DNA of 58,868 nt from a bacterium (lineage in GTDB: Bacteria > UBP14 > UBA6098 > 4484-93): contig JAGGUN010000042.1 in the NCBI GenBank assembly GCA_021158465.1, forward strand, positions 1 to 58,868, read 5' to 3'. The notes under the pieces were generated by a model. That model saw nothing but the letters and a program-made list of their open reading frames with translations, did no database searches and was not told the origin of the DNA. Within the stretch, counting starts at the first letter, position 1. The number at the start of each line of letters is the position of its first letter. Made by a program: the position numbers and the translations under genes. This document shows positions 1 through 8,300 of this stretch, piece by piece.

Positions 1-1529
1 GAGTATGTGCAGGAGAAAGGAGCAGAAACGGTGGCACTGGTTATTACAAGGTCAGCTCCTCCCGTGTTGGAGATTATTATCTCGACGCTGTCCGTTGTTC
101 CCACCTCGACAAATCCGATATCGAATGTGTCCTGCGAGATGACAATCTGAGGGGTAGTCGGTATCTCCTCGATGGTTATATCGTCGATAATCGCCTTGCA
201 TCCATACAATGATTCAAAGTTAAACCCTATATATACTGTATCTGAATAAGCAGAAAGACTTATTGTGAACGGCTGGAACTCATCCGTCCAATCGGTGTAG
301 ATGTTAGCCCAGCTCTCGATGACCGTCGAGTCGGACATATCTGCATTCTCGGAAACGACAACATTGAACTCTCCACTGGGTGAAGAATAGTGTCTTCCCC
401 AGAATGTAAGCCTATAGTCCCCGCCTGAAAGGTCGATTGCAGGTGTTATAAGCCAGTTGCCGGCTGTCCAGTTGCACATAGCAGATGCATCCCCCGTGTG
501 GTAGTATGATGTTGTCCTATCCCAGCCGGTGCCCATTGTGCTCCAGTGTGCAGGTGGGAATGTCTCATCCTCGAACCCCTCTGTCCAGGGGAATGTGTTC
601 ACAACGAAAGGATTAACCAGTAGATACCCTGAGACATATGTTGTTCCATCCCAGAAACCGCCGCCTCCAGCACTGTATCCACCGTAGGTATATGGTCCAT
701 CGTTCAGCCTGAATCGGCTTGCATAGTAGTAAGCCCCAGGGGAAAGGATAGCACCGAGATTTGCCTTATACTCGTCGTTGTTGTCGACATCGGTATTGTA
801 TGTTCCCGGTTCCCAGTTTGTCCACGAATTGGGAGCAATATCGGCATCACTCCAGCCGATCCAGGACTCGATTCCGGTGCCCGGTCCCGGGTAATTGGTG
901 ACCCCATCCTCCCAGCACTGGGCATAGACCCAGAAATCGTCGCCCTCGGTGATGGTATCGGATGGTGGCCACTGAAGGTTGCACCAGTCGACCGAATCGG
1001 TTGAGACATAAAGCTCAGGTCCAGCAAAGTCATCAATATAAAGGTAATATGAAAAATTGGAGTGGTAGTGCACTGCTACATATTTTGTCCCGACAGGGAG
1101 GTCGGTTTTCGTATACTGCTGCCAATCTGTTGTAGCGTCTGTTATATCTTCTGTCCAGGTGAAGTCTGTCGAGACATCCGTCCCTGTGGATGACCAGCCG
1201 ACATTGAAAACCTCGGTGCCAGAGCTATATTTCTTATACCAAAAAGAGATTGTCTGGTCACCCGAGGTTACATCGAGCCGTGGGGTGATGATATATTCGT
1301 CATAGCCATCTCCACAGGAATAATAAGAGGAAAACCTCAGCGAGTATGTCCCCGTATGAGCCTCATCGCTCGTCTGGATGATGTCGTTTGTCGGTGAGCA
1401 GGGACCCTGAATGATTGTCCAGCCATCCGGTGGGAATGTCCCCTCGAACCCCTCGGACAACGGCTCTGCCAAAGTGGATACAGAAAAAAGCAAAACAAAA
1501 GATAGTGCAAAAACCAATCCCCTTCTCAT
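1..1529 (-). CDS. Secreted choice-of-anchor J-type protein, 3' end truncated
   Basis: This reading frame runs open from an ATG at 1529 to the window edge, so the C-terminus is missing. A strong AGGAGGG Shine-Dalgarno lies just upstream. The N-terminus (MRRGLVFALSFVLLF...) is a clear signal peptide ending near AEP. Two modules of the 'EGFEGTFPPDGWT ... DDF/DDITI' type follow, which are choice-of-anchor J (MAM-like, jelly-roll) domains: one near residues 22-170 and one near residues 290-420. The visible end (FVEVGTTDSVEIIISNTG) opens a choice-of-anchor D or ASPM-like Ig domain. Such proteins are usually secreted and end in a PNPFN sorting module; that end is outside the window, so the anchor is inferred. 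No substrate can be named. Confidence 0.88.
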   Translation of the reverse strand, partial: MRRGLVFALSFVLLFSVSTLAEPLSEGFEGTFPPDGWTIIQGPCSPTNDIIQTSDEAHTGTYSLRFSSYYSCGDGYDEYIITPRLDVTSGDQTISFWYKKYSSGTEVFNVGWSSTGTDVSTDFTWTEDITDATTDWQQYTKTDLPVGTKYVAVHYHSNFSYYLYIDDFAGPELYVSTDSVDWCNLQWPPSDTITEGDDFWVYAQCWEDGVTNYPGPGTGIESWIGWSDADIAPNSWTNWEPGTYNTDVDNNDEYKANLGAILSPGAYYYASRFRLNDGPYTYGGYSAGGGGFWDGTTYVSGYLLVNPFVVNTFPWTEGFEDETFPPAHWSTMGTGWDRTTSYYHTGDASAMCNWTAGNWLITPAIDLSGGDYRLTFWGRHYSSPSGEFNVVVSENADMSDSTVIESWANIYTDWTDEFQPFTISLSAYSDTVYIGFNFESLYGCKAIIDDITIEEIPTTPQIVISQDTFDIGFVEVGTTDSVEIIISNTGGADLVITSATVSAPFSCTY

Positions 1530-1574
1530 CATACCCTCCTATAGGTTAAGGTGTGCTTTATCTCAACTATTATA

Positions 1575-1604
1575 AAAATATATGCCTCTAAATATAAAAG
1601 TCAA
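1575..1604 (-). promoter_or_regulatory. Probable sigma-70 promoter of the truncated secreted protein
   Basis: On the minus strand TTGACT (1604-1599) is followed after 18 bases by TATTTT (1580-1575). The predicted start near 1568 leaves a leader of about 40 bases before the ATG at 1529. The -10 is weak and a TATAAT-like hexamer lies a few bases further on, so the exact start is uncertain. Confidence 0.5.
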
Positions 1605-1654
1605 GATTATTTGTGAAAACGACCGGAGTTGCTTTTGCCTGGGAATTTTTTCTG

Positions 1655-1683
1655 TTGACAAGATAGGCTATTTTGTTTATATT
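1655..1683 (+). promoter_or_regulatory. Sigma-70 promoter of the tRNA-Gly/tRNA-Cys unit
   Basis: TTGACA (1655-1660), 17 bases, then TATATT (1678-1683). Predicted transcription begins about 1690, four bases before the tRNA-Gly, as expected for a tRNA operon promoter. Confidence 0.8.
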
Positions 1684-1693
1684 TTAGAATCAA

Positions 1694-1766
1694 GCGGGAG
1701 TAGCTCAGGTGGTAGAGCGCTACCTTGCCAAGGTAGTTGTCGCGGGTTCAAGTCCCGTCTCCCGCT
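1694..1766 (+). tRNA. tRNA-Gly (anticodon GCC)
   Basis: The full cloverleaf can be read. The acceptor is GCGGGAG/CTCCCGC with discriminator T. The anticodon stem CTACC/GGTAG holds the loop TTGCCAA with GCC. The T arm has GGTTCAAGTCC. The 3' CCA is not encoded. The tRNA is probably co-transcribed with the tRNA-Cys 16 bases downstream. Confidence 0.97.
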
Positions 1767-1782
1767 TAAGGATTTATTTTAT

Positions 1783-1854
1783 GGCGGCATAGCCAAGTGG
1801 TAAGGCGGCGGTCTGCAAAACCGCTATTCACCGGTTCAAATCCGGTTGCCGCCT
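1783..1854 (+). tRNA. tRNA-Cys (anticodon GCA)
   Basis: The acceptor is GGCGGCA/TGCCGCC with discriminator T. The anticodon stem GCGGT/ACCGC holds the loop CTGCAAA, giving GCA. The T arm is CCGGTTCAAATCCGG. CCA is not encoded. A short TTTT run follows but no terminator hairpin beyond the tRNA itself was seen. Confidence 0.97.
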
Positions 1855-1933
1855 TTTGTCTTATCAGAGTTATCCCTGTGTATTGATGGGTTTCCCGCGC
1901 TTATATCTTATTTGGGTGCGGTTTTGGAAGTGG

Positions 1934-2776
1934 CTACAGCACAGTTTCCTTATGTCTTGCGGCGTGGCAGTTGATATTCACTGCTACAGGGAATGTGGCG
2001 ATATGTCGCGGGTAGAACTCTATATGGACATCGAGCATTGTCACTTTGCCGCCGAGTCCCATAGGTCCGACGCCTGTTTTGTTCACCAGTTCGAGGATCT
2101 CCTCCTCGAGGGCGGCGTAATACGGGTCGGGGTTGCGTGAGCCGACAGGACGGAGCAGTGCCTTCTTGGCGAGGTATGCGACATACTCGAATGTTCCACC
2201 TATTCCGATGCCGACAATACCTGGTGGACAGGGGTTACCACCTGCCTGTGTTACCCAGTCGACGACGAACTTTTTTATCCCCTCGACACCATCTGCTGGG
2301 GTCATCATACGCACTGTTGACATATTCTCGCTTCCACCGCCCTTCGGGGCAACGACTATCTTCACTTTGTCCCCTGGAACGATGCGGGTGTGAATGACAG
2401 CAGGCGTATTGTCGTTTGTGTTCCCACCTCGAATAGGGTCTTTTAGTATGGATTTCCTGAGATAACCGTCAATATACCCCTGTCGGACCCCCTCATTTAT
2501 TGCGTCCTCGAGAGCGCCGCCCGTTATATGTACCTCTTGACCAACCTCAACGAACACGACAGCGAATCCTGTATCCTGGCAGATGGCAATCTGCTCATTT
2601 TTGGCTATCTCGGCGTTTTCGAGAATCTGCTTAAGAACAGCCTTCCCGTATGGGGATTGCTCTTCCCTGTATGCTTTTTGCAGTGCCGTAAGCTCCGGCT
2701 CATTCAGGTAGTAGTTTGCCTCTATACAGAGCCTTTTGACGGTGTCTGTGATACATTGAGCTGGAACCTCTCTCAT
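1934..2776 (-). CDS. Fumarate hydratase class I alpha subunit (TtdA/FumA N-terminal type)
   Basis: This is the 280-residue 4Fe-4S-dependent hydro-lyase subunit of the class I fumarase/tartrate dehydratase family, which interconverts fumarate and malate in the TCA cycle in the cytoplasm. The three cluster cysteines expected in the family are visible: C66 (CQDTG), C183 (NPCPPG) and C270 (NINCHAARH). Length is normal for an alpha subunit. Its start codon overlaps the stop of the ElbB-like gene (ATGA, 2773-2776), so it is translated as the last gene of the L27 operon. The beta subunit that carries the other half of the active site is not next to it: the gene is followed by convergent tRNAs. A tartrate dehydratase role cannot be excluded from sequence. 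Confidence 0.93.
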   Translation of the reverse strand: MREVPAQCITDTVKRLCIEANYYLNEPELTALQKAYREEQSPYGKAVLKQILENAEIAKNEQIAICQDTGFAVVFVEVGQEVHITGGALEDAINEGVRQGYIDGYLRKSILKDPIRGGNTNDNTPAVIHTRIVPGDKVKIVVAPKGGGSENMSTVRMMTPADGVEGIKKFVVDWVTQAGGNPCPPGIVGIGIGGTFEYVAYLAKKALLRPVGSRNPDPYYAALEEEILELVNKTGVGPMGLGGKVTMLDVHIEFYPRHIATFPVAVNINCHAARHKETVL

Positions 2777-3441
2777 CTTTGCACGCTCCTTGTGATTTTC
2801 TTTGCCTTTGCGAGTGCATCGACAATCGTTTCTATTCCGTGTGCTCCCCTAACTACGCTCCCTGACAGATCGATCCCAGGGGTGGAGAATACACCGTTCT
2901 CCTCATCGTAGACGACTTCCCAGTTGTTGACCTTGACGAAGGTTGCTCCTTTTTTCTCCAGCTTTGACAACATCTCCAGCTCATTTGGTAGGGCGAGGAT
3001 TAGGGGAGCCAATTTACAGAGTGTGTACCCTGCAAGGAGGATACCGTGTCCGATAGCGCCTATGGGTTTGCCGCGCAGAAACATTGATCGGATAAGCCTT
3101 GCGACCGGTGGATAGACCGACTCTTGATCTGTTATGTAGTGCTTGACAGTTCCCAGTCCACCGGGGATGATGAGAAAGCTTGCTGACTCAGACTTAATCC
3201 CGGATATTGGCAGGACCTCACCCCTGACGATGTGAGAAGATTCAGCGAGTATATTCCTCTTGCCTATCTTGAAGGGCGGGTTCTTTGTGTAATCGTGTGC
3301 GGTGTAGGTAAGCTCATCGGGAGCTGTCGGCTGAGCGATGACTCCAAGCCTCTCCAGCTGGGAGATAATGAATGCGATCTCCCATGGATTAGTCCCCTCG
3401 TGGTAGCCACAGCCGGAAAGCAGAATTACTGCCTTCTTCAT
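2773..3441 (-). CDS. elbB: ElbB-like DJ-1/PfpI superfamily protein
   Basis: This 222-residue protein matches the ElbB (glyoxalase-like, formerly 'isoprenoid biosynthesis protein') branch of the DJ-1/PfpI fold. The N-terminal [12 protein letters not shown] and the middle FLIIPGGLG are typical. Where ElbB has the nucleophile-elbow cysteine (GFMCIAP in E. coli), this protein reads GAIGHGI at residues 128-134, so the cysteine aligns with G131. The usual nucleophile therefore seems lost and a glyoxalase-type activity is doubtful. The gene overlaps rpmA upstream (ATGA, 3438-3441) and the fumarase downstream, so all three are coupled. Family assignment is fairly firm, function is open. Confidence 0.85.
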   Translation of the reverse strand: MKKAVILLSGCGYHEGTNPWEIAFIISQLERLGVIAQPTAPDELTYTAHDYTKNPPFKIGKRNILAESSHIVRGEVLPISGIKSESASFLIIPGGLGTVKHYITDQESVYPPVARLIRSMFLRGKPIGAIGHGILLAGYTLCKLAPLILALPNELEMLSKLEKKGATFVKVNNWEVVYDEENGVFSTPGIDLSGSVVRGAHGIETIVDALAKAKKITRSVQR

Positions 3442-3692
3442 CTCACCTCGAGGATGTTGACGAAGGTCTTACCGCCTTTCTTCTCAAATTTGACAAGTCC
3501 GGACTTCAAAGCGAACAATGTATCATCACTGCCTCTACCAACATTTCTTCCAGGATGCCATTTTGTGCCACGCTGACGGACGATTATGGCACCGCAATTG
3601 ACATACTCTCCACCGAAAGCCTTTATCCCGAGCCTCCTGCCGATGGAGTCCCGACCATTCTTTGCGCTTCCTCCGCCCTTCTTGTGCGCCAT
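3438..3692 (-). CDS. rpmA: 50S ribosomal protein L27
   Basis: This 84-residue L27 begins [16 protein letters not shown] and keeps the [13 protein letters not shown] core, a bacterial L27 without the cleaved N-terminal extension seen in Firmicutes. It sits near the peptidyl-transferase centre of the large subunit. An AGGAGG Shine-Dalgarno lies six bases before the ATG, and a promoter is visible 26 bases upstream of it. rplU (L21), its usual partner, is not upstream: the neighbour there is a divergent surface-protein gene. It is the first gene of the rpmA-elbB-fumarase operon. Confidence 0.98.
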   Translation of the reverse strand: MAHKKGGGSAKNGRDSIGRRLGIKAFGGEYVNCGAIIVRQRGTKWHPGRNVGRGSDDTLFALKSGLVKFEKKGGKTFVNILEVR

Positions 3693-3724
3693 AGCAAACC
3701 TCCTAAACCAGAGTTTGTTTGACT

Positions 3725-3753
3725 ATAATATAACTTCTTTAAGATAAAATCAA
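3725..3753 (-). promoter_or_regulatory. Sigma-70 promoter of the rpmA operon
   Basis: TTGATT (3753-3748), 17-base spacer, TATTAT (3730-3725) on the minus strand. The predicted start near 3718 gives a 25-base leader that carries the AGGAGG of rpmA. Spacing and fit are very good. Confidence 0.75.
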
Positions 3754-3783
3754 GAAGATTTTTCCGATAAAGGTTGTTTTTAC

Positions 3784-3812
3784 TTGAAATGATACCTAAT
3801 TTCGATTATTTT
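3784..3812 (+). promoter_or_regulatory. Sigma-70 promoter of the PorV-OmpA/surface-protein pair
   Basis: TTGAAA (3784-3789), 17 bases, TATTTT (3807-3812). The predicted start near 3819 leaves about 33 bases before the ATG at 3852 and includes the AAGGGG Shine-Dalgarno. It is back to back with the rpmA promoter. Confidence 0.6.
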
Positions 3813-3851
3813 TTAATAAGGTCGAAGAAATAAAAAGGGGTGTTAGTGCCA

Positions 3852-5330
3852 ATGCGAGGCTTTATGTATGGTTTCCTCCTTCTCATCATTGTGTTTGTTG
3901 TTTCGGGTTCACTTTTTGCCAAGTATGAAGCAGAATTCTTGGACCTTGGTGCGGGAGCGAGGGCACTTGCACTGGGAGGGGCGTTCTCCGCCATCTGTGA
4001 TGACCCGACTGCTTCTCTCTACAATCCAGCAGGGCTCGTTCAAACACGCTTCCTCTCATTCAACCTGATGCATACATCGCTTTATTCTGACACTTATAAG
4101 TATGAGTCATTCTCGTTTGGAAAGAGGTTGGGCTTCGGGGCAATTGGAGCTGTTCTACAGTATCTCAGCACAGATAATATCCCGTTCACGACAGGACGCT
4201 TCTATGACTGGGGAGTCGATATGCTTCCTGGAACAGCCGATGCAGGCGAAGGGAACGGTATCTGGGACCCCGGTGAGAGGGCGATATACGATGTCGTGAT
4301 GAAGAAGGATACCGATATTGCAGGCGGGGTATCCTTTGCCCACAGGTTTGGCAGATTATCTTTCGGCACAACAGGAAAATATCTCCATCAGGATATAGGT
4401 GGATACACAGCGAGTGGTTTCGGTGCAGACATTGGAGCATTATACGATATATCGGACAGAGGCAGATTAGCTTTTGTGCTAAAGGATGCCTTCGGAACGC
4501 GCATCTTCTGGAGCACCGGACACAGGGAGATAAAGTCACCGGTTGCCCGGCTTGCCGGGGCATACAAAATCCCTGTGGAGAAAATTCACGGTGAGGCAAC
4601 GGTTGCAGTCGACCTCGAGACGCATTTCACAAATATTCCCGATGCCCCCATAAGAAGCAACATCCTCTCTGTCGAGCCGCACATAGGGGCAGAACTTGCC
4701 CTGTTTGATATATTCTTCATACGAGGAGGACTGGATAGAAGATATCCGACAGCAGGTGCAGGGCTCAGATTCTTTATATTCGAGGTAGATTACGCTTTCG
4801 GAGGGCATAGCCTCGGAAATACGCATAGGGTCTCTCTCACAGTGGATTTGGACGAGCCGAAGAGAGAGAAGGTCGAAGAGGTTCCTGCACCGGTCGAGAC
4901 GGTTGCTGTTGCACCAGAGACAACGAGGGCGGAGGTTGAGGAGATTGTCGAGCCAGAACCTGAGATTTTACTCCCGCTCGGTGAGAGAATAGGGCTTCTT
5001 CATTTCGAGACGGCTGTCGTCGAGTGTGATATACCGGATACATTGGTTGAGTGTATTAAGAATTTCCTTTCTCATTGCCCCGAATGTTTCATCGAGATAC
5101 AGGGGCATGCAGACGATAGGAAACCGAAACCGACGGTTCCTTTCAAGGATAATCTTGAGCTGTCCATAGCCAGAGCAGAGTGGGTGAAGGGATATTTGGC
5201 TGAGAAGACAGGTTTCCCTGCAGACCGTTTTCACACGAGAGGTTTTGGGGACACGAAGCCCGCGGTGCCTGGCAAGACAGAGGAAGCGAGGGCGGAAAAC
5301 CGCCGAGTAGAGATTTATCTGAGGAAATAG
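3852..5330 (+). CDS. PorV/PorQ-type outer-membrane barrel fused to an OmpA-like domain
   Basis: The protein has about 492 residues counted from ATG 3852; in-frame GTG codons at 3840 and 3846 are alternatives, and the AAGGGG at 3835-3840 fits 3846 or 3852. A signal peptide is followed by the PorV/PorQ family opening (LGAGARALALGGAF, DDPTASLYNPAGL) and a beta-rich barrel of about 310 residues. A Pro/Glu/Val-rich linker comes next, then an OmpA-like peptidoglycan-binding domain (IEIQGHADD, LSIARAEWVKGYL, NRRVEIYL). PorV is known to pass T9SS cargo to the sortase PorU; the OmpA tail would anchor this copy to the cell wall. The gene directly precedes an 1824-residue sorting-domain protein (22-base gap), so a helper role for that neighbour is inferred. 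Confidence 0.85.
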   Translation: MRGFMYGFLLLIIVFVVSGSLFAKYEAEFLDLGAGARALALGGAFSAICDDPTASLYNPAGLVQTRFLSFNLMHTSLYSDTYKYESFSFGKRLGFGAIGAVLQYLSTDNIPFTTGRFYDWGVDMLPGTADAGEGNGIWDPGERAIYDVVMKKDTDIAGGVSFAHRFGRLSFGTTGKYLHQDIGGYTASGFGADIGALYDISDRGRLAFVLKDAFGTRIFWSTGHREIKSPVARLAGAYKIPVEKIHGEATVAVDLETHFTNIPDAPIRSNILSVEPHIGAELALFDIFFIRGGLDRRYPTAGAGLRFFIFEVDYAFGGHSLGNTHRVSLTVDLDEPKREKVEEVPAPVETVAVAPETTRAEVEEIVEPEPEILLPLGERIGLLHFETAVVECDIPDTLVECIKNFLSHCPECFIEIQGHADDRKPKPTVPFKDNLELSIARAEWVKGYLAEKTGFPADRFHTRGFGDTKPAVPGKTEEARAENRRVEIYLRK

Positions 5331-5352
5331 CATTTTATTAAAGGAGTGAAAG

Positions 5353-8300
5353 ATGAAAAGCTGGCTGCTTGTTTTTCTGGTATCGATAGTTGTTGTTTCC
5401 CCAGCTTTTGGTGATGTGGCTGTTATCCCGACGGATGAGGGGCAGGATAATCTCCTGTCGGCGTACAGATTTGCAACGACAAAGGGGCTTGACTCCTGGG
5501 TTAGATATGGTGCAGTCGACTCTGCATTCGCTAACCTGTACGGTGAGGTGCCTATCCTGTGGTCGGCGGAGGGTGCAACGAGGGGAAGTTTCATCTATCC
5601 AGCTGAGGTCTCCGGGGATTTTGACTTCTCGTCCGCCTCAATCAGACCTGAAGAGCTTGGTAACGGGTATTCCATTAGTCTATTATCGGGAACACGCTTT
5701 GCTGTTTACAGAAGCGCTGTCACAGACTTCTTTGGTCAGTCTGCTACCTGGGAATTCTCTTACTTCTATGACCTTCTGGACAACTATATCGATTTCGCTG
5801 GCTACACGGTTTTCGACGAGACGACATTTGCTGATATCCCATCCTCGGTGAAGATAATTATCATCCCGGCGTTCGAGATAGGTGATTCTGCGACCGAGTA
5901 CTTCGACCGTGTGGCAGAGGAATTCCCGGAGTTCGGAGAAGCTCTTGCAGGGTTTTTATCGAGCGGGAAGACCATCTATGCCGAGGGGAACGGATGCTAT
6001 CTGCTCGAGAAATTCGGATTGCTCGCACCTGGGAGCGTGGATTTATCCGACCCTGTCGATGGCGGCGGAGAGCGTATGATAGCCGGCGTGGAGGCAGTTG
6101 ACCCGTCCGTTCCGATGGGGTTTCCGCTGAAGGGGAGTGGAATTTACACGGTCTTCGGTCCGACACTTTCTGCGAGGCTGCCTGCTGTTGTCCGTTTTAC
6201 ATCGACATTAGATGCGGCAGATTCTGGCAAGACGGCGATCGCTCTGCTCGAGGGTGAGGATGCTTTCGGTGGCAGGATAATCCTCTCTGCCGGAATGCCA
6301 ACAGCAGGAATTGTCCTCGCTCCGGGGGAGTATCAATGGCAGGTTGTCGCAAATGCTCTGCTCTATCCGTTCTGCTATCGGGTGAATAGCTCGAGACGCG
6401 TCTACACAGGAGTCGACATCGATTCCGTTGATGTAGCAAATTTTGCGCTCCCTGTCGATGACTGCGATACATTCACGATAACTGTCCGCATCAGAAATCT
6501 CTGGGATATACCTGTCTCGGATATAACCATCGAGGAAAATTTTAAGTCATATTTCGATTTTGTCGATGCTGTGGGAGCTGGGTATTCGGTCTCCGGGAAC
6601 AGGATAACATTTAGCATTCCGAGTATCCCTGCACACTCCGAGCTGGTGATTGGATACAGGCTCGCAACACCGCCGGAGGGAGATGAGCGGAGGGAGAATA
6701 TCAATTCATATCTCGACTATTATGAGTATATGCATCCGTCGAACTCGACATTGGAATACACCGACCCGGTGAACTTGCTTGCCTATTCATTCTATCGGAA
6801 CTCGCTCTGGACGCTTATGCTGTTCGAGGCAAACATTGTCGCTGACACCGACCTCAACTGGAAGAATATCCTCGGTGAGTATTTCCAGCCGTTCAAGATA
6901 TTCGTAATAATGGAGAACAAGGAGCGCACATCGGCGGTCAGGACACGCTATGAACAATATATTCCACTGGATGTTCCGGTCTTGTGGGTCGACCCGATGA
7001 GCATTCCGATAATCCGAACACCAGGTGGTGAATTTGTCGACCTTCTGCGGGGAAGTGCCGATAGAAACCTGAACGGTGTTCTCGACCCCGGCGAGCTGGA
7101 ATACGATATGGATGCCGATGGCGACCCCGATGCCTGGGTGGATTTCTCTACATTCTACCCATACCCCGATACGATTGAACTCGACACGATATACTGGTTC
7201 AATCCGTGGAAAGGAGGATATGAGGATATTGATGGAGATGGTCTGATTGCCCGCGATGACGATGGCGACGGTGTATTCGAGGTCGAGGACCCGGATGATA
7301 GAATTCGTGCATACAGATGCGTCTGGAATATAGACGAGGTGCCGGGTTATCAGTTCTACGACCCGTATGCCTCCTGGGAGATATGGATTGACCCGCCACC
7401 GCTTGTCGATATGGCGATTGGTGCACCTGACACCCTCGGATATGACGGACCAGACACGGGTGGATTTTACTATCCCGGCTGGACAAACTGGATGGCAAAA
7501 GATGATGGCGATAACATTATATTCCGAAGGCTTGTTTATCAGACAATCGATTCATACGAGGGGTTTGCATTTGTCGATTCAGACTATGTTCTCCGTCCCG
7601 GTGATACAGACTACGGCTGGGTGCCGTATCCGAGGCGGGAGTATATCTGCGTTCTGAATCTTGGTGGCGAGGAGCCGACGATGACATCGCCAACACCGGA
7701 TTCCTCGAAATATGCAAATATCTATTATAAGACAATCTGGGGAAAAGAGAAAATAACTCCCATCAGAACGACATATACATACTATGCTCCTTTGCCGAAC
7801 CCGCTTCAGTTCGAGTATATCTCCACATCGTACAAGATAGAGGACCCAGGGACAGGCAGGGAACTTCGAAAGCTTCCTGGGTCGGAGACGGCGAATCTGC
7901 AGTTCAAGATAACGGCGTCAACAGAATACTCCTACTACTGGATAGCGCTTGCCGGTCAGGACTGGGGAACATACCGCTACGATGCTGACGGGAACTGGGT
8001 TCAGGTGTCAGCTGAGAAGGATACGCTCGGTGATGGCGTCTTTGGGTATATCATACTGAACATACCAAAGGGGCTTGGTGGATACGAGATAGACCTACCG
8101 AGGGATGCTGAAGGGGAGTTCGATATAAGCGCAATCTGCCCTGATTTTGTTCCGTTCGTCTTCGATGACCCGGAGATAGGAACGGAGGTCGAGGTCTGGG
8201 AATTCCCATTTTATTATTCGATTTATATCCCACAGGTCCTTATACCGCCTGCGTTAGACGATGATAACCACGATGGAGTTGACGACTGGCTCGATGATAA

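Noticed and set aside
1582-1803. Plus-strand 73-residue frame across the tRNA genes
   Set aside because: It reads straight through tRNA-Gly and into tRNA-Cys; the tRNA cloverleafs and their promoter explain the sequence.
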